A model generated the notes under the pieces. The model did no database searches. It was given only the letters and a program-made list of their open reading frames with translations, and had not been told where the DNA came from. Position numbers and translations under genes: made by a program. From Fervidicoccaceae archaeon (lineage in GTDB: Archaea; Thermoproteota; Thermoprotei_A; Sulfolobales; Fervidicoccaceae), in assembly GCA_038734945.1 (NCBI GenBank), contig JAVYOA010000002.1, positions 248,001 to 312,000 of the forward strand: a stretch of 64,000 nucleotides of DNA, in the 5' to 3' direction. Below are positions 35,045 to 44,119 of the stretch, one piece after another. Position 1 is the stretch's first letter. Every line of letters begins with the position of its first letter.

Positions 35045-36334
35045 TTATTTTTGTGCGGGCTGTGTTGGCTGGGCAGGAGGAGTAGGAATAGCTGCTGCTT
35101 TTTTCTTCGGCTTCTTTAGAATCCATGGATTAACGAGTACTGCTGCTATCAAAGCTCCAATGCCAAGGCCAATTATAGAGTATGTGTATGTTCCAAAGGT
35201 AACAAGCAGCCATGCTGTTATGTATCCTGAAATAAGCCCTCCCCAGCTCTTTGCTGTGTAAGTTATACCATAGTTGGTGGTAGCATATCTTGGACCGTAG
35301 AAGTCCCCTATAAATGCTGGATTGAAAGCGAAGACTGCCCCTGCAAATAGCATTGCGAGAACTACGAAGGCAGCAAACCCGGTTGGATTGGTGGCCGTTA
35401 GACCAAGAGCTATCATGAAAACTCCAGCTAGAGCATAGAATAGAGTTGCAGTGAGTTGCCTCCCAATATAATCGGAGATCCATCCTCCAAGTATTCTGCT
35501 AAATCCATTTGCCAGAGGATATGCTACCAAGACAAAGTTCAATATTGTTGCGGGAATCTTGTTCTCCTTAGCCATAGGTTTCACTTGCGCACCAAACAGT
35601 AGAGCGATTGCTGCTACTATTGTGAAAGAAATGTAGATCAGCCACCACTGTGGGGTCTTTAGCATTTCATACCATTTCCAGTTCACTGTATCCTCCTTCT
35701 TCTCCTCTTTCTTTTCTTCCTTCTTTTCCTCCGTCTTTTGCTGCTTCTGCTGTTGCTGCTGTACGAACTCAGGGTACTTGTAGAAGAATGTAAAAGGCAA
35801 TATGAATATCAACATCAGAATTCCAACATATAGAAAGGCGGTTTTTGTTCCATAGTTAGTAATCCATGCCTGGAAGGGTAAGTTGAATATTGCTGTTCCA
35901 GCACCGAAGCCGAAGGTTACAATTCCAGTTGCCAGTCCTCTTCTGTCAGGGAACCACTTCACTGCTGTTGCTGCTGACATCCCATAGAGCATGCCTACCC
36001 CAATTGAGCCAATTGTGTAGTAAATATACAGCTGAATGGGAGAGGTTATTGTAGAGCATAGGAGAAAGCCCAGGGAAACAAGCAGTCCAGCCAATATTGC
36101 TATATTTCTTGGGCCAATCTTATCAGCAAAATAACCAGAGAAGGGCTGGACAAATGTAGCAGCATAAGTATAAAGTGTGAAGGCAACTTGAATTGTGGTC
36201 ATCGACCACTTCAGATCCGTGTTCAGACCGGAGGCAAAGAGCGACCAGGAATATTGATATATGCTAATGAACATCATCACTATTACTGCTCCAACCAACA
36301 CAACCCATCTTTGCTTATACTTGGTTACATCCAA
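35045..36334 (-). CDS. MFS transporter (OFA-like)
   Basis: A 429-residue major-facilitator carrier with 12 hydrophobic segments. The pattern LYTYAATFVQPFSGYFADKIGPRNIAILAGLLVSLGF (motif A) and the order of helices resemble the oxalate/formate antiporter group. The central cytoplasmic loop is extremely charged (Gln run, then repeated Lys-Lys-Glu-Glu). A Pro/Gln tail ends the protein. The substrate is probably a small carboxylate; that is inference from the subfamily. Confidence 0.8.
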   Translation of the reverse strand: MDVTKYKQRWVVLVGAVIVMMFISIYQYSWSLFASGLNTDLKWSMTTIQVAFTLYTYAATFVQPFSGYFADKIGPRNIAILAGLLVSLGFLLCSTITSPIQLYIYYTIGSIGVGMLYGMSAATAVKWFPDRRGLATGIVTFGFGAGTAIFNLPFQAWITNYGTKTAFLYVGILMLIFILPFTFFYKYPEFVQQQQQKQQKTEEKKEEKKEEKKEDTVNWKWYEMLKTPQWWLIYISFTIVAAIALLFGAQVKPMAKENKIPATILNFVLVAYPLANGFSRILGGWISDYIGRQLTATLFYALAGVFMIALGLTATNPTGFAAFVVLAMLFAGAVFAFNPAFIGDFYGPRYATTNYGITYTAKSWGGLISGYITAWLLVTFGTYTYSIIGLGIGALIAAVLVNPWILKKPKKKAAAIPTPPAQPTQPAQK

Positions 36335-36412
36335 AGAAAATCACCCATGAAATTTTTGTTAGTTATATTCTCTATTAAAAAATTTCTATTATAATGGAGT
36401 GGGAAAAAAATA

Positions 36413-37372
36413 TTAATATGGTACAACTAATCGTCCCACCTTAGCGGATTCTTCCCAGAATACCCATTCCTCCTCTATCATCTTGTCCAGCTTATCCATA
36501 TCCTCTTCCTTCAGATGGCTGAATCTTCCCTGCAGAGTGAGATATTCCCTCACGTGCTTCCTCGGCTTTGGTCTATAGTTCAGCTTGAAGTGACCCTCGA
36601 TCTGCTCCCACAGAGCCCACATTCCCGTCTCAATTGCCAGCCTCGATAGATTCACGGTATCAGCAGGGGATGAGAACCATCCCTTGGGGCATGGCAACAA
36701 CACATGTATCAACGAGGGACCTCCTGAGTTCAATGCCCTTTGAACTTTGTTCATTAGATCAAGGGGGGGCCACAGCGTTGCCGTAGCTACATACTTCACC
36801 TTTGGATGTGCTGCTGCTACGAGAGCCATGTTCTTCTTAAGCCTTGTATTGCCGATAGGCTTGACTTTTCCTGCTGGTGTGAATGTTGTTGTTGCTCCCC
36901 ATGGAGTTGTGCTCGATGCCTGTACTCCTGTGTTCATATATGCCTCATTGTCATATACTACATATAGCAGTCTCTGATAGTCGTATGACAGACCCATTGA
37001 TAGACCAGAGAAGCCTATGTCTGCCATAGCACCGTCTCCACCCATTACAACAACGTTTATGTCCTCAAGCTTTCTCTTTCCCTTCAGCATCAGAGTTCTG
37101 AGAGCTGATGCTACTCCTATTGCTGCTGCTCCTCCTCCTCCAAGCTGCGTGTGATGCCATGGAACCGAGTATGGTGAAGTAAGGAATTGGTGGGCATTGG
37201 CTACATACATGCATCCTGTTGGTCCAATAAATATGGTATTAGGTCCTGCTGCTTTCGATATCAATCTGTATCCTAGAGCTGGCCCACACCCTGCACAGGT
37301 TCTTCTCCCTGCTGTGTAATAGTCCACTCCAGGAATTTCCTTCACACTTCTGAATGCGACCTGGCTGCTCAT
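36413..37372 (-). CDS. porB: 2-oxoacid:ferredoxin oxidoreductase, beta subunit
   Basis: A 319-residue thiamine-diphosphate-binding subunit. RTCAGCGPALGYRLI near residue 23 has Cys ligands for a 4Fe-4S cluster, VVMGGDGAMADIGFSGLSMGL near residue 108 is the TPP/Mg motif, and NEAYMNTGVQASSTTPWGATTTF is the conserved active-site stretch of pyruvate synthases. It decarboxylates pyruvate to acetyl-CoA with ferredoxin as acceptor. It is the last gene of the gamma-delta/alpha/beta operon; its ATG overlaps the alpha stop. Confidence 0.9.
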   Translation of the reverse strand: MSSQVAFRSVKEIPGVDYYTAGRRTCAGCGPALGYRLISKAAGPNTIFIGPTGCMYVANAHQFLTSPYSVPWHHTQLGGGGAAAIGVASALRTLMLKGKRKLEDINVVVMGGDGAMADIGFSGLSMGLSYDYQRLLYVVYDNEAYMNTGVQASSTTPWGATTTFTPAGKVKPIGNTRLKKNMALVAAAHPKVKYVATATLWPPLDLMNKVQRALNSGGPSLIHVLLPCPKGWFSSPADTVNLSRLAIETGMWALWEQIEGHFKLNYRPKPRKHVREYLTLQGRFSHLKEEDMDKLDKMIEEEWVFWEESAKVGRLVVPY

Positions 37373-38604
37373 ATATCTTCACCCCTTAGAGTGAGCCAAT
37401 ATGCTTTCTTCTGAGGTTTCTTGTGAGCAGATTCCATCACCTTCTCAGCTACTTGAGTGAAGTGCTCCACAGTTGGTTCCCTCCCTCCGAGGAATAGGAA
37501 GTCAAGGAGCTCAGGTTTTGATCCTGCTTCGTACAATGTAGTTGCAACTTCATGATAGAGGGATCCTGTACCGAATGGTGAGCCAAACGAGTAGCCGAAC
37601 TCGATCACTCCTGCAGCTTTCACACCATCGAGGACCTTCAGCAGCTCCTCAGCTGGGAATGGTCTTACATATCTTAGCCTGACAGTTCCAATCTTCATTC
37701 CCTTCTTTCTCAGCCTATCAGCAACTAGCTCTATGTCCTTCATATACGCTCCCATGCTTACCAAAGCGAATTCAGCATCCTCCATTCCAGTCGTCTCAAT
37801 GAATGGTGGATATTCTCTACCAGTGTATTTAGCGAAGTCCTTCCAGGCCTCCACGATTACCTGCTTTGCTCTCTTAGTAGCAACATCCACTGCTTTTCTC
37901 TGCTCTGGTCCAATTAGAGATGGTGCTATATGCTGAGCCTTGGTTATTGGTCCCTCTGCTGGATCTAGCTTGTACGGAGGTCTGTAAGGTGGCAAGAAGT
38001 TCGTGGCCTGCTCCTTTGTAACTGGAACTACTGGTGTAGCAACATGAGTTATAGCTGCTCCATCTAGGGCAATGAAGTGAGGCAGCAGCACTCTTCTGTC
38101 CTCAGCAACCCTGTATGCGACCAAGGTCATATCCGAGGCTTCCTGCACAGTCTTTGCCCAGGATATTAGCCATCCGAAGTCTCTGAACATCAGAGCATCA
38201 GACCACTCCATTCCGAAGTTACCTGGATCGTCAAGTGCTCTTGTTCCTATAGCAGCCACCACAGGAAGTTGACTGAGTGCCGTGACAATTATAGCTTCAG
38301 CAGCAAATGCCAGTCCTACTCCGCTACTTCCAGCGAAGACCCTGGCACCAACTGCTGATGCATGCTTCACTATCTCGAACTGGCTGTGCTCTGAATCAGC
38401 AACTATGATATCAGCAGTGAACTCTCCGTTTGCAATCATAGATGCTAGTGCATTCATTATTCCCGTATAAGGCCTGATCGGATAGGCTGCTATTACATCG
38501 ACATCAGCAATTTTCACTGCCTCTGCTATTGCTCTGGCTCCATTCCATACCTTTGCTTTCGGTTTTTCAATTGTAATTGGGGGCATAGGTTTAATTGCGG
38601 ACAT
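37369..38604 (-). CDS. porA: 2-oxoacid:ferredoxin oxidoreductase, alpha subunit
   Basis: A 411-residue alpha subunit. The pyrimidine-binding domain I reads NGARAIAEAVKIADVDVIAAYPIRPYTGIMNALA, domain III contains HASAVGARVFAGSSGVGLAFAAEA, and the C-terminal domain II reads GTVRLRYVRPFPAEELLKVL. The motif YPIRPYT corresponds to the YPITPST substrate loop of pyruvate oxidoreductases. Start ATG, 10 bases after the gamma-delta gene. Confidence 0.9.
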   Translation of the reverse strand: MSAIKPMPPITIEKPKAKVWNGARAIAEAVKIADVDVIAAYPIRPYTGIMNALASMIANGEFTADIIVADSEHSQFEIVKHASAVGARVFAGSSGVGLAFAAEAIIVTALSQLPVVAAIGTRALDDPGNFGMEWSDALMFRDFGWLISWAKTVQEASDMTLVAYRVAEDRRVLLPHFIALDGAAITHVATPVVPVTKEQATNFLPPYRPPYKLDPAEGPITKAQHIAPSLIGPEQRKAVDVATKRAKQVIVEAWKDFAKYTGREYPPFIETTGMEDAEFALVSMGAYMKDIELVADRLRKKGMKIGTVRLRYVRPFPAEELLKVLDGVKAAGVIEFGYSFGSPFGTGSLYHEVATTLYEAGSKPELLDFLFLGGREPTVEHFTQVAEKVMESAHKKPQKKAYWLTLRGEDI

Positions 38605-38614
38605 TCATATCACC

Positions 38615-39754
38615 TCAGAATCCATACTCCCTCTGTTCGAATCTTCTGAGGACCTCCTCATCCTTGAGGCCCTCGAGGTATTCTAGTTCGGACACCATCG
38701 TTATTGCTTTGACCGGGCACACTGTTGCGCAGGTTCCACATCCCTTGCAGTACTCATAGTCGACCTTGATGGGGGCAAAGTCTATTGCACCATCTGGGCA
38801 GTAGTAGTGGCATAGCTTGCAGTCAGTGCACTTGTTCATATCTATGATTGGCCTCTGCCATCTCCATGGTGTTGTGAAGCCTAAGTTCCTCTTTCCAGGT
38901 TGGGGACCAAACTCTATCAGTCCAGGAGCGAGAACTTCCCATCTCGGCATAGCAGCAAGCCTTGAAGGATATGTTTGAGCCTCAGCGGCAGCCTTCTGAT
39001 AAGCATAGTATACTTCTGGATTCCAGAACTCACCAGTGAACTCTGGGAGCTCGATTTCCCTCTTTATCTTCCTGGCCATCTCTGTTTCTTCAGCAAGAAC
39101 ATGAACCTCCTTGACAGAAGCAGCTTCATATCCCTTCCTTACCGATTCCTTCTTTTTCTCCTTTCCTAGAACATCAAGTGCGCTGAGCAAGGAATCGAGG
39201 TCCACCCTATCCCAGGCTCTTGCCAAGGCTCCAAGCATCGGATAGGCAATTGCTGAATCTATCTTGGCTGCGCTTATTGTTACAACTTTTCCGAACCAGT
39301 CCTGCGCCAAGTTGTACTTCTTCACCAATCTCACTACATCATCTGGAGATATTGATGTGTTCACAAGGAGAACTGCATCCTTCTTGGCTCCATCAAAAAG
39401 AAGGGCTCTCTGCGAAGTCTTTTGCAATAGCAGGCTGGAGCTGAATACTGCTATCACGTTAAAGAGCTCTCCAACTGGCTCAACCTCCTCGTGCAGAAGA
39501 ACAGGGACCTTTGGCTTTCCGAAAACTGTGTAGAATATCATTGGAATGTAGTTTCGCTCGGGGCTGTCGTCATACCTCATGTAGTAATACGTTTCTATTC
39601 CTTTCACCGATCCTGCTTGCGCTAGAGTCTGCGAGAAGGATGTCATGTCTGCTGTATGGTCCACGCCCAGTCCATGTGCTATTACCCAATCAAGCTCTTC
39701 GTATTCTGGATATCTTTCCACTTTTGGTGTAACCCTCACTAATTTTACTGGCAA
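38615..39754 (-). CDS. porG: 2-oxoacid:ferredoxin oxidoreductase, fused gamma-delta subunit
   Basis: A 379-residue fusion. The first ~200 residues are the gamma domain (HGLGVDHTADMTSFSQTLAQAGSVKGIETYYYMRYDDSPERNY ... VLLVNTSIS). The C-terminus is a two-cluster ferredoxin delta domain: CTDCKLCHYYCPDGAIDF and CKGCGTCATVCPVKAI. It moves electrons from the TPP site to external ferredoxin. The TTG start has GAGGTGA. It heads the operon; the promoter lies in the AT-rich spacer and is next to an inverted repeat. Confidence 0.9.
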   Translation of the reverse strand: MPVKLVRVTPKVERYPEYEELDWVIAHGLGVDHTADMTSFSQTLAQAGSVKGIETYYYMRYDDSPERNYIPMIFYTVFGKPKVPVLLHEEVEPVGELFNVIAVFSSSLLLQKTSQRALLFDGAKKDAVLLVNTSISPDDVVRLVKKYNLAQDWFGKVVTISAAKIDSAIAYPMLGALARAWDRVDLDSLLSALDVLGKEKKKESVRKGYEAASVKEVHVLAEETEMARKIKREIELPEFTGEFWNPEVYYAYQKAAAEAQTYPSRLAAMPRWEVLAPGLIEFGPQPGKRNLGFTTPWRWQRPIIDMNKCTDCKLCHYYCPDGAIDFAPIKVDYEYCKGCGTCATVCPVKAITMVSELEYLEGLKDEEVLRRFEQREYGF

Positions 39755-39780
39755 ATTTTCACCTCGCTTTATTAGTGTAA

Positions 39781-39814
39781 ATAATTTATTATAAATGAAA
39801 ATCGCATGATTTTC
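39781..39814 (-). promoter_or_regulatory. Promoter region of the por operon with inverted repeat
   Basis: On the minus strand a TATA-like CATTTATAATAAA (39,785-39,797) lies about 35 bases before the TTG start. Directly upstream of it is a perfect seven-base inverted repeat, gaaaatc-gcat-gattttc (39,797-39,814). The location fits an activator or BRE-overlapping operator. Regulation is inferred. Confidence 0.4.
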
Positions 39815-39942
39815 CGCTGTTGATTCAATAATAATAAAAATTTATAATATTTTATAATTTTTAAAAAAATAAAACTAAAAAGAAAAATTAATTTTTTAGA
39901 AATAAAAATAAAACTTCTCATTCCTCAAACTTTTTATTCCCC

Positions 39943-39950
39943 TATAAAAT
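39943..39950 (+). promoter_or_regulatory. TATA box of the acidic/basic small protein gene
   Basis: CTATAAAA lies ~26 bases before a start site near 39,973. GGAAGGAGTG follows and acts as ribosome binding site for TTG 39991. Confidence 0.45.
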
Positions 39951-39990
39951 AAAGAAACATTGTCACGGCTTCTTGGAAGGAGTGATAGCT

Positions 39991-40248
39991 TTGAGTGAGG
40001 AGGAGGAAGTGGAGGAGGAAAGCACACAGGAAATTGTGGAGGAGACGGAGCGCGCAGCAGAAAGCGAGGCAGAAGAAGAACTGGAAGTTACTCCTGAAGA
40101 TATGAAGGTAATGGTAGATATAATAGAGAAGATAGAAGAAGCGTATGAGGGAAAGCTATCTTCAAAGGAGCTAGAGAACATATACAAGACAAAGGCCGAA
40201 AAAAAGGTGAAGGAAAAGGAGAGGAAAGAAAGAAAGAAGAAAAAATGA
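39991..40248 (+). CDS. Charge-polarised small hypothetical protein
   Basis: An 85-residue protein I do not recognise. The N-terminal ~45 residues are almost all Glu, with Ser/Thr/Ala. The middle (DMKVMVDIIEKIEEAYEGKLSSKELENIYKTK) looks like two helices. The last ~20 residues are Lys/Glu/Arg repeats. It is probably largely disordered. I place the start at TTG 39991, after GGAGTG; TTG 39973 is also in frame. It converges on gapN. Confidence 0.6.
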   Translation: MSEEEEVEEESTQEIVEETERAAESEAEEELEVTPEDMKVMVDIIEKIEEAYEGKLSSKELENIYKTKAEKKVKEKERKERKKKK

Positions 40249-40256
40249 CTTTTTAT

Positions 40257-41768
40257 TTATATTAGATACTCAAAGACTCTTCTTCCTCTATAGCTGTATA
40301 TGATTGTCTTGACTGCCATAACTTCCTCAATGCTGTAGGCTATACTCTCTCTTCCAATGCCACTCTCCTTTCTCCCGCCATACGGATAATACCCTATTCC
40401 ATGCCTTGGTATATCATTGACATAAATTGCTCCATATTCAAGATATCTTATCAGCTTTCTAATTCTGTTTATATCCTTTCCAAAAATTGATGCATCTAAT
40501 CCAAAGCGTCTGTTGTTAGCTAGCCTTATTGCCTCATCATCGTTTTCATATTCAAATATGATTGCTACTGGCGCAAAAATTTCCTCCTTGTAGAGGAGAA
40601 TATCATTTAGCTTGCTTTTATCGCTTATTTCTATTAATGTGGGTTCCACATAGTTTCCGCCCAGCCTTTTTCCCCCATAGAGGATCCTCCCTCCCTTTTG
40701 AACTGCATCCTCAATCCCTCTCATCATATCCTCAACTGCTTCAGCAGAAATTAGAGGCCCCATTGTTACGCTGGGATCCCTGGGATCTCCTATCTTCACC
40801 TTTGAAAGGTTCTCCACTATCTTATTTTTCAGCTGTTCAAATATGGAGGTGTGAGAGATTATCATTTTAATAGCATCGCATCTCTGTCCAGCATAGCTGT
40901 ATATGCCGGCTGCTATTAGCCTCGCAGCATCATCTATCTCTGCATCTGGAAGAACTATAGCTGGATCCCCTCCGCCTAGCTCCATCAAGTACTGCTTAAT
41001 TCCTCCAACCTTCAGAACTCTTTTCCCAGTCTCACTGCTTCCAGTTAAGCTTATTACTCCAATTCTACTATCAGCTACAATTCCATCCATCTCACTTCCT
41101 GGAACGGTTATTACCATTAAAGATTCTCTTGGAAAGCCTGAAGCCTCAGCCACCCTCGCAAAGAGAATGGAGGGAACTGGAACCTGTGTTGGAGGCTTTA
41201 TTATTACAGCATTTCCTGCTATTGCGCTGTACGTGAATTTAGCTACTGTATCGAACAAAGGATAGTTGAACGGAGAAATTGCAAGGACAATCCCATAGGG
41301 CTCTTTCCTTACAATGCTCTCAGTTTCCAATGTGGACTGGTCCCAATCGCCTGGTATATAGTCACCATACATCTTTCTGAGATCCAGCTCTGACCTCCTC
41401 AGCCTCTCAATGCTCGCATTTACCTCCCCGCTAGCCTGCTCCCTAGTTTTTCCTGCTCCTATTATGAGAGAATCTATGAATATGTTTTTGTGCTCCTCGA
41501 TGAGCTCAGCCATTTTCTCGAGATATTTCATCCTCTTATATCCTGGAGTATTTCTTATCTTCCACCTACCGCTCTCATGCAGTTCCTTTATGTAGGGCTC
41601 GACTTCCTCATATGTGAGCCTTGGAACAGTTCCTACTACACTTCCATCTATTGGAGAATATATTTTCTGCTCATTCTTTCCAAAGATCCATCTTCCAGCA
41701 AGATATGCTCTGTATCTCCTCATCCCTTCTCTTTCTTCGAATGCTGGCGAGAAGAATTCTTCGCTCAT
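40257..41768 (-). CDS. gapN: Non-phosphorylating glyceraldehyde-3-phosphate dehydrogenase (GAPN)
   Basis: A 503-residue aldehyde dehydrogenase that oxidises glyceraldehyde-3-phosphate directly to 3-phosphoglycerate with NAD(P)+. Catalytic Cys297 is in YAGQRCDAIK, the general-base Glu is in MELGGGDPAIVL, and the oxyanion Asn is in AISPFNYP. The stretch GIYSYAGQRCDAIK is characteristic of archaeal GAPN. In crenarchaea this enzyme gives the glycolytic direction irreversibly. The upstream AT-rich region reads as its promoter (TTTTTATATTC), and AAAGGGAAG is the ribosome binding site. Confidence 0.9.
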   Translation of the reverse strand: MSEEFFSPAFEEREGMRRYRAYLAGRWIFGKNEQKIYSPIDGSVVGTVPRLTYEEVEPYIKELHESGRWKIRNTPGYKRMKYLEKMAELIEEHKNIFIDSLIIGAGKTREQASGEVNASIERLRRSELDLRKMYGDYIPGDWDQSTLETESIVRKEPYGIVLAISPFNYPLFDTVAKFTYSAIAGNAVIIKPPTQVPVPSILFARVAEASGFPRESLMVITVPGSEMDGIVADSRIGVISLTGSSETGKRVLKVGGIKQYLMELGGGDPAIVLPDAEIDDAARLIAAGIYSYAGQRCDAIKMIISHTSIFEQLKNKIVENLSKVKIGDPRDPSVTMGPLISAEAVEDMMRGIEDAVQKGGRILYGGKRLGGNYVEPTLIEISDKSKLNDILLYKEEIFAPVAIIFEYENDDEAIRLANNRRFGLDASIFGKDINRIRKLIRYLEYGAIYVNDIPRHGIGYYPYGGRKESGIGRESIAYSIEEVMAVKTIIYSYRGRRVFEYLI

Positions 41769-41851
41769 CTTGGCTTCCCTTTTTTAATTTTAAATTGTGT
41801 AAGAATATAAAAATTTAATAAAATTTTTGCTAAAAATTTTGCTTTTTTAGG

Positions 41852-41949
41852 CGCCGGGGGCGGGATTTGAACCCGCGCTCCCCCAATGGGGAACTGGCTC
41901 ACCAGCTCTGTCTCCAGGCCAGCCCCTTAGTCCGCTCGGGCACCCCGGC
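41852..41949 (-). tRNA. tRNA-Ser (GGA), with a 12-nt intron
   Basis: Mature arms on the minus strand: acceptor GCCGGGG/CCCCGGC with discriminator G, D stem CCC/GGG, anticodon stem CTGGC/GCCAG, long variable arm TCCCC/GGGGA, T stem GCGGG/CCCGC with TTCAAAT. Anticodon GGA lies at 41,913-41,915. A class II tRNA with discriminator G fits serine. The CCA end is not encoded. The 5' end directly abuts the stop codon of the nucleotidyltransferase gene, so it is probably processed from that transcript. Confidence 0.93.
41900..41911 (-). other. 12-nt intron of tRNA-Ser
   Basis: The anticodon loop has 19 bases. A bulge-helix-bulge fold can be drawn: central helix CUGG/CUGG (two G-U pairs), bulges AGA and TGA. 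Cutting after two bases of each bulge removes 12 bases after position 37, the canonical archaeal tRNA intron site, and leaves a normal seven-base loop. Confidence 0.85.
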
Positions 41950-42654
41950 TCAATATTTTACTTCACCCTTCCTCAAAGCTTCGTCTGCTTCCTCCAAGTC
42001 CTTATGGCTATCAATGCTTTTCCAATAGATACTATTGTATTTTTTGCCCTTTAATTTCTTCTCTTCTGCCAATCTAGGCAGAACTTCTGTTTCGTAGTTA
42101 CCCAGTTCTGGAAAATATTTCAGAGCGCTTCTGCTGAAATATATAACTCCTGCATTGATCCAGATTCCCTCTATAATAGGTTTCTCTCTGAAATTAACTA
42201 TGAATCCTCTTTCATTGACTTCAACAATTCCAAAGGGGCTCTTGAGGGGAGATAGGGAGATAACCCCCAGAATATTTTCATCCATTTCCTCTTTAAGCTC
42301 CAGAGGATTCAAGTTTGTTATAATGTCGCCATTTACGAGCAGAAACTCCTCTTCTGCTATCAGCTTTTCTGCCCTCTTCACAGCCCCAGCTGTCCCCAAC
42401 GGACGATCTTCTGCTGAATATTTTATTGATACACCCCACTCTCTGCCATCTCCAAAGTACTCCTGTATTTTGCTTCCTAAATGTCCTATGAGTAAAATGA
42501 AATTTCTAAATCCGTGGCTCTTTAACCACTCAATCTGCCACTCTAGTATGGGCTTTCCTCCCACTTCTATCATTGGCTTAGGAAGCGTGTCTGTATACGG
42601 TCTAAGCCGCTTTCCATATCCACCAGCAAGTATAAGGGCAATCAATTTCTCCAC
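41950..42654 (-). CDS. Sugar-phosphate nucleotidyltransferase
   Basis: A 234-residue NTP-transferase that forms nucleotide sugars from a sugar-1-phosphate. LILAGGYGKRLRPYTDTLPKPMIEVGGKPILEWQI is the nucleotide-binding and catalytic start (GGxGxRLxPxT...PKP). EFLLVNGDII carries the metal-binding Asp. It lacks the beta-helix acyltransferase domain of longer family members. Glucose-1-phosphate or mannose-1-phosphate are likely substrates. tRNA-Ser follows without a gap. Confidence 0.87.
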   Translation of the reverse strand: MEKLIALILAGGYGKRLRPYTDTLPKPMIEVGGKPILEWQIEWLKSHGFRNFILLIGHLGSKIQEYFGDGREWGVSIKYSAEDRPLGTAGAVKRAEKLIAEEEFLLVNGDIITNLNPLELKEEMDENILGVISLSPLKSPFGIVEVNERGFIVNFREKPIIEGIWINAGVIYFSRSALKYFPELGNYETEVLPRLAEEKKLKGKKYNSIYWKSIDSHKDLEEADEALRKGEVKY

Positions 42655-42703
42655 CTTTTCCTAATAAAAGGTTTTTATTTCTAAAAAAATGTTTTTTTAA
42701 AAA

Positions 42704-44032
42704 TCAGATATGGGCTCCTGTTCCCCACTTCTCCAGTGCTCTTCTAAGCTCCTTCTTCTCTCTCGCATATTCCTGAAGCGGGATTCCGCTCATTGCAGCT
42801 TCCATTGCTTGTCTCACTGCTCTTGCTCCTGCTGCTGGACCATCTGGATGACCTATTGTACCTCCGCCTATTTGTATTACAATATCGTTCCCAAGCCTTC
42901 TCATAACTTCAGGAAGTGTCCCGGGATGGAGACCTCCCGAGGATACTGGGAAAGCCGGTTTTATGCTGTAGAAGTTCTGCTCTAAGTGCTCATACTCTCC
43001 ATTTTCCGGGACGTATTTCTCCTCTCTTAGGAGTTTTGCCATTCTGATAACATCGATTGCCTTAGCATCCAGCTTCCCAACACCGGGAGTCCCTATGTGA
43101 AGCTGGTCCATCCCTATGAGCCTATAAAGCTTAGCAAGGGTAAACATCGAGATTCCATGATCTGGATTTCTCGTGAAAGCGGCATGCATAGCTCTATGTG
43201 CATGAATTGCAAGGTTAAGTTCCTCAGCCAAATCTCTCACATATGTAAGAGAGGACCATCCAGAAACTACAACATCTACCATTATATGGGGATTTCCCAA
43301 GTCAGCTACAAGCTTCATTCTTTTTTCCATCTCCCTTATATCTGATGTGATATTGGCAAGCCAAGTCTTGCGCTCTCCTGTTTCACTCTCAGCTCTTTCT
43401 ATGGCTCTCATTATAGCCTCAGCTCTTCTCTGAAAAGAGCAGAAGCTTGGACTAGCAAGGTTCTCATCATCCTTCACAAAATCCATGCCTCCGACTAATA
43501 GCTCATATGCTAGTTTGCCTACTTCCTCTGGCGAATATCCAACCTTTGGTTTGGGGACTGTTCCCACGATCGGCCTATCCTTTATACCGAGAGCTTCTCT
43601 AACTCCCAGAATTCCTTTTCCTGGTCCCTTGAACCAAGAAATAAATTGCTGGGGGAGGTATAGATCCTCAAGTCTCAGTGAACTTATCCTCTTCATGCCA
43701 AATATGTTCCCAGCAACAGATGCCAGAAATGCAGGTAGGTTGCCTTGTTCAAATAGTTCAAGAGGATATGCCACTTTAACATAATAGTATCCGCCATCAA
43801 TTTTCTTGAAAGAAAAGGCCCTTCCTTTGAGTCTGTCAACTCTTGATTCATCGTACCAGACATACAGGGTGGTCCATGTTCCCACACTGCTCTCTGCTGC
43901 TAATCCCCCAGCAGCCTCTTCAGGAGTGAATCCTTCTGCTGGCTTTACCTTGAACACAGCTATTACGTCGTTCTTTGGGTCTGGAACATAGCTGGTGTCC
44001 ACAAAAGGAGCATACGGCTCCTCGTCACTCAA
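42704..44032 (-). CDS. rbcL: RuBisCO large subunit, archaeal form III
   Basis: A 442-residue ribulose-1,5-bisphosphate carboxylase. The GGMDFVKDDENL motif carries the Lys (residue ~187) that is carbamylated, with the Asp and Glu that bind Mg. HAHRAMHAAFTRNPDHGI and SSGGLHPG are the other active-site loops, and GNDIVIQIGGGTIGHPDG is the phosphate site. In archaea form III works in nucleotide salvage: ribose-1,5-bisphosphate from AMP is isomerised and carboxylated. No small subunit is present. I choose TTG 44032 with AAAGGTGAT upstream; GTG 44041 is the alternative. Confidence 0.93.
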   Translation of the reverse strand: MSDEEPYAPFVDTSYVPDPKNDVIAVFKVKPAEGFTPEEAAGGLAAESSVGTWTTLYVWYDESRVDRLKGRAFSFKKIDGGYYYVKVAYPLELFEQGNLPAFLASVAGNIFGMKRISSLRLEDLYLPQQFISWFKGPGKGILGVREALGIKDRPIVGTVPKPKVGYSPEEVGKLAYELLVGGMDFVKDDENLASPSFCSFQRRAEAIMRAIERAESETGERKTWLANITSDIREMEKRMKLVADLGNPHIMVDVVVSGWSSLTYVRDLAEELNLAIHAHRAMHAAFTRNPDHGISMFTLAKLYRLIGMDQLHIGTPGVGKLDAKAIDVIRMAKLLREEKYVPENGEYEHLEQNFYSIKPAFPVSSGGLHPGTLPEVMRRLGNDIVIQIGGGTIGHPDGPAAGARAVRQAMEAAMSGIPLQEYAREKKELRRALEKWGTGAHI

Positions 44033-44119
44033 TTCTATCACCTTTATTTAAATTAATAATGAAAATTTTTAAACTTCTTTACAATTTAAAAAGGTTTTGT
44101 ATGGAAAAAGGCGAGCTCC

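Noticed and set aside
39781-39920. The very AT-rich spacer as a replication origin.
   Set aside because: No origin-recognition-box repeats and no orc1/cdc6 gene nearby; promoters for the two divergent genes explain the AT content.
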